47,886 nucleotides of DNA, taken from contig JAGOEH010000005.1 in assembly GCA_017997825.1 (NCBI GenBank), positions 1 through 47,886 on the forward strand, in the 5' to 3' direction. A program made the translations under genes and the position numbers. The stretch comes from Candidatus Delongbacteria bacterium. Lineage in GTDB: Bacteria; JAGOEH01. Shown here one piece after another: positions 26,245-35,796 of the stretch. Position 1 is the first letter of the stretch; each line of letters opens with the position of its first letter. A model generated the notes under the pieces. That model ran no database searches. It saw only the letters and a list, made by a program, of their open reading frames with translations, and was not told the DNA's origin.

Positions 26245-29139
26245 ATGAACAGCAGGAAGAAACGCCTTCCTTTATTGACCAGTCTGATTCTGATGCTGGT
26301 CATTTCCATACCGGCTTATGCCCAATCCAGAGAGAAACCCCTGATTATCGGGGCGGATAACAACTATCCCCCTTTTGAATTCATCGATCAGAATGGTGAG
26401 TTGAGCGGCTTCAATATCGAACTGATCCGGGAAATTGCCCGGGAAATGGGGATGGAAATCCAGATTAAATCAGGAATCTGGAGTACACTTCGACAGGAAT
26501 TCGATGATGGTAAAATCGACATTCTATCAGGGATGTTTTACAGCGAGTCTCGGCTTCAGACTTATGCATTCTCAATCCCCCATTCGATCATCAGTTACGC
26601 CTATTTTGTCCATAACGATTCGGATGCCGTCATATCGGAAGAGCAGTTAAAGACCAAACGGATTGCCTGCCAGAACAATGATATAATCCATGAATACTAT
26701 AAAGCGTTAGGATTTGATGTGTTCGGTGAGAATTCTCCACGGGAGGCCCTGATTGGACTTGCCCGGGGGCATTATGACTGCTGTGTGGTCAGTAAAGTGG
26801 TAGGATTGTATTACCTCCGGGAATTAAAACTAAAGTCGATCCGGATTACCGGCAATCCCTTTTTTATTCAAAAATACTGCTTTGCAGTTCGAAAATCCGA
26901 TTATGATCTTTTAGCCCGTTTGAATGAAGGCCTCTATTTTATAAGGTCGACTCCATTTTACGAGAAACTCTATTCCAAATGGCTGGGTGAAAGCGGACCC
27001 TATCCCAGCCGTTCCGGTTATCCGGACTATTTTATCCCGTCTCTGAGTGGGGCAGCCATTCTCCTGCTGATTTCGTTAAGCTGGATGATCCGATTGATGA
27101 TAAACAAGCGAAACCAGGATCAGATCATATCCAGGAATATCCAACAGATTGCCGAGCAAAACGAGGTGATTAGAATCAACCGGCTTCGCTGGGAGTGTCT
27201 GCTCGATACTGTCGATAACGGCATCTGGGACTGGAATCTGGAAAGCGGGGTGGTCTATTTCTCCAACCGATGGAAAGAAATGCTGGGATACCAACCGAAT
27301 GAATTGAAGTCCGATTATGAAACCTGGAGTTCCCTTCTGCATCCTGACGATCAAAAATCAGTGCCGGCTGCCGTATGGCAATACATCCGGGATGAATCTC
27401 CCTCCTATCAGATCGATTGTCGAATGAAAACCAAAAGCAATAACTATCGGTGGATTCGAACCCAAGGCCATAAAATTCGGAATGAAAAAGGGCAATGTAT
27501 CGGCATCATCGGAAGCCATATCGACATCCAAACCCAAATGGATCTGAATGCTCACCTCGAACAAATCCGGCAGCAGTTCAACCAGCTCATGAAGTATACG
27601 CCGGATGGAATCCTGATTACCGATCCCAACGGAATTATTCAGGAAACGAATCTCGAACGATGGGAATCCATCAATCCGGTATTTGCCCAAGCCAAAGGCA
27701 TGCCGGTCTGGGAACTTTACCGCCGACTTTCTCCGGAACTGGAGAATAATTCGGAACGCACGCATCGGATCAAGAGCATCATTCTGGATTTTTTAAAGAC
27801 CGGAAAAGGAAAATGGCTTGAAAAACCGATCGGACACCACATCCGGGATCGGGAAGGTAAAGACTACTTTTTTCAGACCATTAGTTTTCCCATTCAAACG
27901 CCTCAGGGGTTCCGATTGGGAGGAATCAGCCGCGATATATCGGGCCTACAGAAAAGTGAAAAAGAGAAACTATCATTGCAAAACCAGCTCACTCAGGCCC
28001 AAAAAATGGAGGTGGTTGGAATTCTGGCAGGTGGTCTGGCCCATGATTTCAATAATATTCTGGGGGGGATCACCGGCACCATATCCCTGCTTCAGTACTA
28101 CCTTTCTCAGAACATCCCGATCGAACGGCAGCAATGGATTGATAGTGTCATGATCATTGAAAAATCAGCCGAACGAGCCACTGAGATCGTTAAACATGTT
28201 ATGGCGCTATCCCGCAAACCGGAAATCAAGAATAGTGTAGTGGATCTGGTTCCGATGCTGACTCATATCGATAAAATCTGCCGCAACACCTTTGATAAAT
28301 CGGTGGAAATCAAAACCGAAACAGTCCTCAATCAGGCAATCATGATGGGTGATTCCACGCAAATTGAACAATTGTTCCTGAACCTTTGCATTAACGCCTG
28401 TCATGCCATGACCATCATGAGAACTTCATCCGAAGCCCAAGGCGGAACTCTCAGTCTGATCCTGGATAAAACCCATATCCCTCCCCCATCGAATCTGATC
28501 ATCAAACCGGGTTGGTATTGGTCGATCAACATATGTGATACGGGGGTGGGAATCCCGCCCCAAAACCGGGATAAGGTTTTCGACCCGTTTTTCACTACCA
28601 AAAGCAAAAAAGATGGCAGTGGATTGGGTTTGTCGATCGCCTATATGATCACGGATCGGCATGGCGGGGCCATTACCCTCGATTCTCAACCCGGAATCGG
28701 AACCTGTTTCCATGTTTTTCTTCCGGTACTTGAAAAAACCAGGGATGAGGACACGGTATCCCCGGAAGAAAATCCGGGAACCATCCTGATGATTGAAGAT
28801 GAAGAAGTAGTAGCCCAAGTAGCCTCCCAGATGCTGTCCGAATATGGATACAACGTTATCTGGGCCGCTAATGGGATCGATGGCCTGGAATTCTATCGGC
28901 AAAAAGCCGGTAAAATCGATCTGATTATTCTGGATATGGGATTGCCAAAACTATCCGGGATGGATACTCTCTCGAACTTAAAACAGTTCAATCCCAATCT
29001 CAAGATCCTTATCTCCTCCGGCTCCTCGATCACAATCCCCGAACACCTGTCCACGTCCGGCAAGTTGGACTTCATTGCCAAACCCTATTCTATGACCGAA
29101 CTGATCAATAAAACCCGATCGATGCTGCAAACCGACTGA
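26245..29139 (+). CDS. hybrid histidine kinase with periplasmic solute-binding sensor
   Basis: This is a 964-residue membrane sensor kinase. The layout is: signal segment (8-26), one extracytoplasmic SBP_bac_3-like domain (about 31-250, with GADNNYPPFEFIDQNGELSGFN), a transmembrane helix (265-287), a coiled linker, two PAS domains (about 315-435 and 440-565), the HisKA dimerisation helix with His600 in GILAGGLAHDFNNILGG, an ATPase domain (ICDTGVGIPP, GSGLGLSIAY), and a receiver domain with Asp897 (LIILDMGLPKLSG). The sensor resembles amino-acid-binding proteins, so it may detect an amino acid or a related small molecule. The partner protein or regulator is not encoded nearby. The ribosome-binding site is weak. 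Confidence 0.93.
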   Translation: MNSRKKRLPLLTSLILMLVISIPAYAQSREKPLIIGADNNYPPFEFIDQNGELSGFNIELIREIAREMGMEIQIKSGIWSTLRQEFDDGKIDILSGMFYSESRLQTYAFSIPHSIISYAYFVHNDSDAVISEEQLKTKRIACQNNDIIHEYYKALGFDVFGENSPREALIGLARGHYDCCVVSKVVGLYYLRELKLKSIRITGNPFFIQKYCFAVRKSDYDLLARLNEGLYFIRSTPFYEKLYSKWLGESGPYPSRSGYPDYFIPSLSGAAILLLISLSWMIRLMINKRNQDQIISRNIQQIAEQNEVIRINRLRWECLLDTVDNGIWDWNLESGVVYFSNRWKEMLGYQPNELKSDYETWSSLLHPDDQKSVPAAVWQYIRDESPSYQIDCRMKTKSNNYRWIRTQGHKIRNEKGQCIGIIGSHIDIQTQMDLNAHLEQIRQQFNQLMKYTPDGILITDPNGIIQETNLERWESINPVFAQAKGMPVWELYRRLSPELENNSERTHRIKSIILDFLKTGKGKWLEKPIGHHIRDREGKDYFFQTISFPIQTPQGFRLGGISRDISGLQKSEKEKLSLQNQLTQAQKMEVVGILAGGLAHDFNNILGGITGTISLLQYYLSQNIPIERQQWIDSVMIIEKSAERATEIVKHVMALSRKPEIKNSVVDLVPMLTHIDKICRNTFDKSVEIKTETVLNQAIMMGDSTQIEQLFLNLCINACHAMTIMRTSSEAQGGTLSLILDKTHIPPPSNLIIKPGWYWSINICDTGVGIPPQNRDKVFDPFFTTKSKKDGSGLGLSIAYMITDRHGGAITLDSQPGIGTCFHVFLPVLEKTRDEDTVSPEENPGTILMIEDEEVVAQVASQMLSEYGYNVIWAANGIDGLEFYRQKAGKIDLIILDMGLPKLSGMDTLSNLKQFNPNLKILISSGSSITIPEHLSTSGKLDFIAKPYSMTELINKTRSMLQTD

Positions 29140-29153
29140 TCATGAAAATCCTG

Positions 29154-29183
29154 TTGACAATCCCGGTAAAAAATGTATATTAT
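29154..29183 (+). promoter_or_regulatory. promoter for tRNA-Leu(UAG)
   Basis: TTGACA (29154-29159) is followed after 16 bases by TATATT (29176-29181), or after 18 by the overlapping TATTAT (29178-29183). The start would fall a few bases before the tRNA. Confidence 0.7.
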
Positions 29184-29192
29184 TGATTCCTT

Positions 29193-29274
29193 GCGAAAGT
29201 GGCGGAACTGGCAGACGCGCTGGACTTAGGATCCAGTGGGTAACACCGTAGGGGTTCGATTCCCCTCTTTCGCA
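29193..29274 (+). tRNA. tRNA-Leu, anticodon UAG
   Basis: The acceptor strands GCGAAAG (29193-29199) and CTTTCGC (29267-29273) pair, followed by discriminator A. The anticodon stem CTGGA/TCCAG encloses loop CTTAGGA, giving anticodon UAG, which reads CUN leucine codons. The long variable arm and GGTTCGATTC T loop are typical. As with the other tRNA, CCA is not encoded. No strong terminator follows. Confidence 0.95.
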
Positions 29275-29345
29275 TTGCAACAACCTACCAGCTTGGATAA
29301 TCCTTTTCACCCCATTCGATATTATCATTATCATAATTGGATGAA

Positions 29346-29726
29346 TCAATTAAAAAACTGATAGTCGATCGAGACCGATCGGAGGGGAACCCGGATCCGA
29401 TCAAAACGGACTCGGATTGAATCACTATACCAGTCGCCATGAAAGCTGGAATCGGCGGCTCCAAACAACAGCATCTGATGGTAAGCTTTATCATACATAA
29501 AAAAACTAACCCGGACAGTGTCGGTAAAATCCCCCCGGATGCGCAAGTCGATCCCCCAAATACTTCCCTGCCAGTTTTTCTTCTTCAGGACAATCATTGT
29601 ATCCTGTGAAATATCCAGCATCAGACCGCTTCGTTCTTTCATGGCCCAGCAGCCTGACAACAGACTGCCTATAACGATCCCTATTCCAAGAGATCTCCCT
29701 AACCATACAATCGTTTTCATCATCAT
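29346..29726 (-). CDS. small lipoprotein of unknown function
   Basis: This 126-residue protein starts with a lipoprotein signal: MMMKT, a hydrophobic stretch (GIGIVIGSLLSGC) and a lipobox LSGC. It should be anchored in the inner or outer membrane after lipidation of that Cys. The remaining ~95 residues are mainly predicted beta strands with pairs such as DTVRVSFFMYDK and RFDRIRVPLRSVSIDYQFF; I do not recognise a family. The ATG at 29726 (three tandem ATGs follow) lies seven bases after AAAGG and just after the stop of the hydrolase gene. It is therefore in the same transcript and coupled to it. The longer upstream frame is not used. Confidence 0.8.
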   Translation of the reverse strand: MMMKTIVWLGRSLGIGIVIGSLLSGCWAMKERSGLMLDISQDTMIVLKKKNWQGSIWGIDLRIRGDFTDTVRVSFFMYDKAYHQMLLFGAADSSFHGDWYSDSIRVRFDRIRVPLRSVSIDYQFFN

Positions 29727-29727
29727 T

Positions 29728-32559
29728 TCACTGCCTTTGAAACGTTCCGGAGGCATTGATATTATTACGGCTTTCCCAATCCGGCTGCCACCAGTGAATC
29801 CGGACAGTCGAATCGACCGGTGAAACATCTCGCTGAGCAATATTCAAACGAACCTCTCTCCAGTTTTCCCCTTGACGCTCATTTAAATAGGATATCGGAA
29901 CGGCAATTTCGGCTGCATAACCGTTCCGATCCGTTAAAGCGGTTGCCCGGGTGCCGGATGGAAGCTTTTTCCCGTAAAAAGTATCGGTTTGCAATAACAT
30001 CGAAGATGGAGTGTGACCGGGAGAGAGAGTCAGTACTAAAAAATCTACCCATTTGGATAGCCCCCGGCCTAAGGAACGGACAGGATCAGGCCGAGCATCC
30101 AGATAAATCATTATCCCATCTCTGAGAGCCGGATCGGTACCATTAACGACCAATCCGCTGTCTATTACCTGGATTGCCAGGTAAAACCAGTGATCATCCC
30201 ATGTCATATCAAACTTGAAATTACCCCCGGATTCCGGCATCAGGGTATGACAGGATAGGGGTTCCCATTCCTTCAAATCACCATCCACCTTGATCTGAAC
30301 AGGCTTTCGCCTTATTGACCGCCTCGGGTACTCATTCACATTATAACTCCGTATGGACAACGCCGCATTCTGATCCTGATGTTTCATCCTCAACACCGTC
30401 CACCCGGCACGGACTGGAACAATTGAGCCGCTCAGCGGGTCCAGAATCCCGGCTTTGGATGTGTCCATAATTTCCATGACAGGACTGACGGCATTACATC
30501 GATAACCATCAGAATACTGCAATTCAAGTAAAAAATTGGCATTCTCACCCAGCGATTCAAGATCGGCCATATGTAAAGAACCACTTCCAATCGATTTGAC
30601 GGCACAATCCAGCGGGCGAGGTTTATTCTTCCAAAGCAAGAAATGAAGCATTTCCTCCATCTGTTGGCGACATGATACTCGAGAATGATACCCGCCATAG
30701 ACATGGCAATAGGCCAGATTATCTCCTTCTGTCCACCCCTGATTCAGCAAATGCTGAGCTACTCGCCGAGCATTCCGCCACATTGCAGGATCCTCAGTGT
30801 CAGCCGACATAATCCAGAACCGGGTCTTGGGCTGATGATACGCTCCTTGGGCAGTCAATCGGATCGGATAGTCATTATCCCACCAAAAAGACGGACTCAT
30901 ACAGGCCGACAACCCAAATCGATCAGGATGAGAATAGGCCAGATGAAAGGATGCCAATCCACCCAATGAATGACCGACAATCCCGGTACAACAAGGATCT
31001 TTCATAGTCCGAAAACTATGGTCAATATAAGGCTTAATCACCTTGTTCCAATAATGATAGAACTGATCCAATTCACCTCCCGGAATTCTACAGATTCCCG
31101 GAGTCGGCGTCAGTTCCTTGAAGCGGTTTCCATTATTATGAATGGCAACCAAAATAGCCGGATTGATTAAACCATCATTCCATAACCGATCATGAACCCT
31201 ATCCGCTCCCAAACGGGTGGAATCCGAATTGCATCCGTCGAAAACACGTTCTCCATCCAGAAAATAGAGAACCCGGAATGAATCCTGACACCCATAGTAA
31301 TTCGAGGGCAGAACAACACTGATACTCCTCATGCCATTGAACAATCCCTGGTCCGAAAGGCTATCGATCCGAATCTCACGGGTATATTTCCTGGGACGGG
31401 GATTCCAATGGGCATAGTAAGACACCGTATAGGTTAAAGCGATAAAAGCCCGTTCAACCGACTCAGCCTGAATCCTGATCAGTTCAGTTTTAGATGGAGG
31501 CCGAGTTCTCCACTCTTCCCGTTTCCGATTGACCATCCGATAAATAGAATCCTCGATCGGCATCATGGTTGTAATCATTTTAAGGGCACGATCACAATGA
31601 ACCAGCCGGGGATTGTCATGATCAAAAATCATCGATTTGAGCCGTTGGGCTGCCCCATACATGGAATAGTCGGAAACGGAACTGCTCAAAGCCGGAGGCT
31701 CTCCGACCGGCCAATAAGGAACGGCGATCGAGGCCAGGGGATTGCCCAGCAACCCCCACATCGTAGTCAAAAATGCCGGTTCTCCCGGTTTGACACCATG
31801 AAATACAACGGCCGCAATAGAAAATGGAGTGCATATGGTACGACTGCAATCCACATACCCGTTCGGAACCGACGGATCACCCGATGCCGATAGATTATCC
31901 GGAATATCACGAATCTGATGCTTCATAATACTTCGAACCCCCAAACTGTCCCCCTGGAAAAAGTCCTCGATAAAGGCCGCAGAACGTTTATAACGCTCTA
32001 TTCCATTATTGCCTCCCTGACTGAATGTAAAATTGGTTCTGACAATATAACCATGGGGTGCAGTAATCGAATCATTGGCATCATACATCCAATAATGATG
32101 ACTGTTGACCTCAAATATGGCGGCCCCTCCAATTGAATCCATAATACCGAATACCGCCTTTGTTTTTCGCCCCGTCAGATTGGTCGAATCCAACAAAAGT
32201 TTGAAATCATGGACTGTAGCACACCTTTCAAGCGCCAGATCCATGAAGGGACCGTTGCCTAATCCATTAATCCCTTCCGGATAATCATTGATATAGGTGT
32301 TCACCAAAACCATGCCTTTCTCATTGACTCCAAACCAGGATTGATCAAAACCATATTCCGGTGTTATATTGGACAGAAAATCATATCCATCCGTCCGGGT
32401 GTAATGGAAAATATTCGGTTTGACTTCATAATCACGGGTTTTCCACACCATCGGTCGTCCATCCTCAGTAGCCCTGCCAATCGCCACCCCGATGGTACAG
32501 GATTCCAACTCAGCGAAATTGATGCAGCCGAAAATGATGATCATCCAGAAGGTTTTCAC
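29728..32559 (-). CDS. secreted three-domain hydrolase: Ntn amidase + esterase + CBM9-like
   Basis: This is a 943-residue exported protein. A signal peptide ends just before Cys21 (ES|CTIGVAIGRATEDGRPMVWK), which would become the N-terminal nucleophile of a linear-amide C-N hydrolase (choloylglycine/C45 type) spanning about 21-370. A second enzyme domain (about 395-650) is an esterase-D-like alpha/beta hydrolase with Ser531 in GHSLGG, an SPSFWW strand and His625 (GGYHSR). The last part (about 765-943) looks like a CBM9-type carbohydrate-binding domain (IKVDGDLKEWEPL, FDMTWDDHWFYLAIQV, DGIMIYLDARPDP, AAEIAVPISYL). The start is GTG, set by GGAGGA eight bases upstream. It is followed directly by the lipoprotein gene. 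The natural substrate is unknown; a bile-acid-like or acyl-amide ester substrate is only one possibility. 32560-32769 shows no convincing promoter. Confidence 0.85.
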   Translation of the reverse strand: MKTFWMIIIFGCINFAELESCTIGVAIGRATEDGRPMVWKTRDYEVKPNIFHYTRTDGYDFLSNITPEYGFDQSWFGVNEKGMVLVNTYINDYPEGINGLGNGPFMDLALERCATVHDFKLLLDSTNLTGRKTKAVFGIMDSIGGAAIFEVNSHHYWMYDANDSITAPHGYIVRTNFTFSQGGNNGIERYKRSAAFIEDFFQGDSLGVRSIMKHQIRDIPDNLSASGDPSVPNGYVDCSRTICTPFSIAAVVFHGVKPGEPAFLTTMWGLLGNPLASIAVPYWPVGEPPALSSSVSDYSMYGAAQRLKSMIFDHDNPRLVHCDRALKMITTMMPIEDSIYRMVNRKREEWRTRPPSKTELIRIQAESVERAFIALTYTVSYYAHWNPRPRKYTREIRIDSLSDQGLFNGMRSISVVLPSNYYGCQDSFRVLYFLDGERVFDGCNSDSTRLGADRVHDRLWNDGLINPAILVAIHNNGNRFKELTPTPGICRIPGGELDQFYHYWNKVIKPYIDHSFRTMKDPCCTGIVGHSLGGLASFHLAYSHPDRFGLSACMSPSFWWDNDYPIRLTAQGAYHQPKTRFWIMSADTEDPAMWRNARRVAQHLLNQGWTEGDNLAYCHVYGGYHSRVSCRQQMEEMLHFLLWKNKPRPLDCAVKSIGSGSLHMADLESLGENANFLLELQYSDGYRCNAVSPVMEIMDTSKAGILDPLSGSIVPVRAGWTVLRMKHQDQNAALSIRSYNVNEYPRRSIRRKPVQIKVDGDLKEWEPLSCHTLMPESGGNFKFDMTWDDHWFYLAIQVIDSGLVVNGTDPALRDGIMIYLDARPDPVRSLGRGLSKWVDFLVLTLSPGHTPSSMLLQTDTFYGKKLPSGTRATALTDRNGYAAEIAVPISYLNERQGENWREVRLNIAQRDVSPVDSTVRIHWWQPDWESRNNINASGTFQRQ

Positions 32560-32769
32560 CGCTTGATTCCTCCATGATATACGTTGGTTCCAACAGCCTG
32601 CTCACCATCAATTGAGTGATATGATCCTATCCTCAAATTAAATTTATTTTTGGCATCGATTATTAGGCTTATTAGACATTATCATCAATAAAAAGTATAA
32701 CTAACTCCAATATGAATCTTCTGTTTTTTACTATCGATAAAACCAGGATAAAAATCACACGCAGAATGA

Positions 32770-34830
32770 TCAACCGGAGAAAGCGGAATTTGAAAGATAC
32801 CGGTCAACCAACTCATGCAGGTGTTGGGGATCGATAGGTTTGCTCAGATACCCATCAAAACCGAATTCATCGGCTCTCTCCAGGTCCTGAGGCATGGCAT
32901 AAGCTGTATAGGCAATGATAGGCAGATCCGGCCGGAAAGATTTTATCATCCGAGTCGCATCATATCCATTCATGATCGGCATTTTCAGGTCCATGAAAAC
33001 CGCTGATATTTCAGCATTCACCCTGCAAAATTCTACCGCTTCCCGACCATTTTTGGCATGCAGCAAGCGTAAATCCCGATCGCTCAATAGTTCCTTGATG
33101 AATAAATAATTATACTCCTCATCTTCACATACCAGAATCGATTTCGGCTTATACGGTTCAAGGTTTTCACTATCTGTTTTCCGATTATGGCTCAATACCG
33201 GTCGGTAAGGAACCGTAAAAAAGAAGGTTGATCCCTGACCGGGTTCTGAAACCAGATGCACCTTACCGCCCAGGAGCTCAACATAACCGCGGGAAATAGC
33301 CAATCCCAGACCGGTTCCGCCATACTGCCGGCTCATCGATGAATCCGCCTGCCGGAATCGCTCAAAAATCTTGGCATGCAAATCGGGTTGAATCCCGATT
33401 CCGGTGTCTTTGACATAAAACTCCACCTCATAGGTTTTCAAACCGTACCCGATCTCAATACAACCCTGATGAGTAAACTTGATGGCATTGTTGATCAGAT
33501 TGGTCAAAATCTGGCGAAGCTTGATTTCATCCGATATAAACTTGTCATGAGAATCCGCCAGTCCCAAGGTTAGATGTAAGGCAAGATTTCGATCCTGGGC
33601 CGCGGTTCTGAACGACAATTCAAGATCCTTCAACATCGCATTGATCGAAACCGGTTCAAAATTGATCTTTTCCTGTTTGGTTTCCAAGGTGGAGATAGCC
33701 AGAATGTTGTTGACAACCGCCAGAAGCTGTTTGCTGCCGGCGATGATGATTTCCGTATACTGGTGACGTTTATCCGATGTCGGATCGGCTTGCCCCAACA
33801 TCTCGGAGAATCCGATAATCGCGTTCATCGGGGTGCGAATCTCATGCGACATATTCTGCAAAAATGCCGTTTTCAGCCGGTCACTCTCTTCCGCCTTTTC
33901 CTTGGCGGCAATCAGCTGGATCTCCGTATTTTTCTGTTCACTGACATCCATCACCGTAAACACCATCGTATCCTGCTCAATCATTGGAATCCTGGCGGCA
34001 TTGACAATCCGATGCTCACCATCTTCACGGCAGATAATGATATTATCCCACCGCATCCTTTCAGCATTCCCGGACTGGACATCCGATTTGATCCTTTTTT
34101 CAATCATCGCACGATAATCCTCATCCGGAAATACATGGCTGAAGAACTCCTCTTCATTCTTGAGGATTTCCGAATTCCACCCATAAATAGCTTCATACCG
34201 CTTATTCATATAGGTCAGCTTCGATTCATTGAACCGACTTAAACCCAATCCGATCGGAAGATTATCCATAATGGTCTGAATGAATTCATTCTTCTGCCGG
34301 ATCGCATTTTCTACTATTTTTCTGGCAGTGACATCCCGGGCAAAAACCAGAGCCCCGTTTTTCTTTTGGTACTGGAATGGGATCGCTGAGATTTCGACTT
34401 CAATCACACTTCCATCAAGCCGTAAATGTCGGAATTCAGCTCTGGGAACGGTAATACTCGCCCCATTCAGATCAGCCATCCGTTGCATTACGATTTCCCT
34501 ATCATCCGGATGAACCCGTTCAATAATGGGAGTATCCAGCAGTTGATCAAGATGATCGGCTCCATAAATCGCCAAAGCGGCATTATTCAGATAGGAAAAC
34601 CGATAATCCGTCTGAATATAGATTCCGTCCGGGGCGTTTTCCACCAAAAGCTTGAAATGCTCCTCCTTAACCGACAACTCGTTATATAAATGAAGCAGTT
34701 CCTCATAATGCTCCTTCAATTCGAATACATTAAACTGAGAAAGCTGGTTCAGTCGATTTTCCAACTCGGAAATCTCGTTTTGGAGATCCTGATAGCTAGG
34801 TTTTGGTGAATCCATCGGTTCCTTAAGCAT
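32770..34830 (-). CDS. cytosolic hybrid histidine kinase with two PAS domains
   Basis: This is a 686-residue signalling protein without membrane segments. After an N-terminal coiled coil (about 12-60) come PAS1 (about 58-172), PAS2 (about 180-300), the HisKA helix with His329 in FLQNMSHEIRTPMNAIIG, an ATPase domain (ISDEIKLRQILTNLINNAIKF, DTGIGI, GGTGLGLAIS) and a receiver with Asp614 (AVFMDLKMPIMNG). It resembles the common PAS-HisKA-HATPase-REC phosphorelay architecture; the downstream phosphotransfer protein is not in the window. Two starts are possible: ATG at 34830 (AGGA five bases before) and an internal ATG five codons in with AAGGA. Its stop lies 210 bases before the hydrolase gene. 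Confidence 0.93.
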   Translation of the reverse strand: MLKEPMDSPKPSYQDLQNEISELENRLNQLSQFNVFELKEHYEELLHLYNELSVKEEHFKLLVENAPDGIYIQTDYRFSYLNNAALAIYGADHLDQLLDTPIIERVHPDDREIVMQRMADLNGASITVPRAEFRHLRLDGSVIEVEISAIPFQYQKKNGALVFARDVTARKIVENAIRQKNEFIQTIMDNLPIGLGLSRFNESKLTYMNKRYEAIYGWNSEILKNEEEFFSHVFPDEDYRAMIEKRIKSDVQSGNAERMRWDNIIICREDGEHRIVNAARIPMIEQDTMVFTVMDVSEQKNTEIQLIAAKEKAEESDRLKTAFLQNMSHEIRTPMNAIIGFSEMLGQADPTSDKRHQYTEIIIAGSKQLLAVVNNILAISTLETKQEKINFEPVSINAMLKDLELSFRTAAQDRNLALHLTLGLADSHDKFISDEIKLRQILTNLINNAIKFTHQGCIEIGYGLKTYEVEFYVKDTGIGIQPDLHAKIFERFRQADSSMSRQYGGTGLGLAISRGYVELLGGKVHLVSEPGQGSTFFFTVPYRPVLSHNRKTDSENLEPYKPKSILVCEDEEYNYLFIKELLSDRDLRLLHAKNGREAVEFCRVNAEISAVFMDLKMPIMNGYDATRMIKSFRPDLPIIAYTAYAMPQDLERADEFGFDGYLSKPIDPQHLHELVDRYLSNSAFSG

Positions 34831-34980
34831 TGTTATCCTGATTTTAGAATCTTCAATCCGCCGATCTTCCCTGCCGCCTTCAGTCGATCATCGTTGTCGG
34901 AAGGTCGATCAGGCTTCATACATAACTTATCATACACTATTTTATAAAAAAATTCAAGATTTCATTTTATTGATTTTTTT

Positions 34981-35796
34981 TTACTGGTCATCTCCATCCC
35001 GGACAACGTGCCGAAGCCGAACCCGGTAGGCGCAATGATCCGAGGCCACCGAATCCTGAATAACCTGACGGTTGATCACCTCCCATCCATCGTTCGGACA
35101 CGTCATAATATAATCGATTTTTCGATCGGGGCAATTGGACGGAAAGGTGAACGCAGGCTGATCGGGAGCATAAGCCGGAGACCAGATTTTCTGCAGGGTT
35201 TGAATGGTGCGGCTGCCCGGGATATCATTAAAATCTCCGGCCAGCACCATCGGATACGGATAGGATTCCATCTCGCGAACCAGATGGTTGACTTGCATCA
35301 TCCGTACGCTGTCCTGACTCAGATAATCCAGATGAGTACTGACAAAAACCAAGGTATCACCGGCCGGCATGACCGTCATAACCTCGACCGCTACTCTTGG
35401 TTCATGCCCTGTCCGGAAGGGCAGGGGAATGATCCGGGTTTGGATCAGACTCCATCTCGACAATACGGCATTTCCATATTCGCCCCCATCAAAATTCATC
35501 GCCTTACCGAACAGAGGGATTAGCCCGGTTCTATATCCCAGCTCCATGGCCAAATCCATATTCTTAGCCCGATGGGTCCGATAATCCACCTCCTGTAAGG
35601 CTACCAGATCAGGCTCAGCATCCCGAATCACCTGGGCAATCCGGTCCAGATCATAATCCCCCTGGGTCGTTGCCCCATGAAAGATATTGAAAGTCAGAAC
35701 CGTAATTTCACGATTGCCGGAGCTTATCTCACCCGCAACCAGCAGTACCCCCTTCACCGATACCATCAATACAATCCAAACGATAACCATTCTCAT
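34981..35796 (-). CDS. secreted endonuclease/exonuclease/phosphatase-family protein
   Basis: This is a 271-residue metal-dependent phosphoesterase of the EEP fold. A signal segment precedes the catalytic motifs: TVLTFNIFHG (Asn), ALQEVD (Glu), EYGNAVLSR, STHLDYL (His), AGDFNDIPGS (Asp-x-Asn), RKIDYIM, and VASDHCAY (Asp-His). All catalytic residues of the family appear to be present, and the arrangement is that of the secreted group that includes sphingomyelinase-like and inositol-phosphatase-like enzymes, so substrate (DNA, phospholipid or inositol phosphate) is open. It overlaps the preceding EFR1 gene by four bases (ATGA), so both are translated from one mRNA. Confidence 0.9.
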   Translation of the reverse strand: MRMVIVWIVLMVSVKGVLLVAGEISSGNREITVLTFNIFHGATTQGDYDLDRIAQVIRDAEPDLVALQEVDYRTHRAKNMDLAMELGYRTGLIPLFGKAMNFDGGEYGNAVLSRWSLIQTRIIPLPFRTGHEPRVAVEVMTVMPAGDTLVFVSTHLDYLSQDSVRMMQVNHLVREMESYPYPMVLAGDFNDIPGSRTIQTLQKIWSPAYAPDQPAFTFPSNCPDRKIDYIMTCPNDGWEVINRQVIQDSVASDHCAYRVRLRHVVRDGDDQ

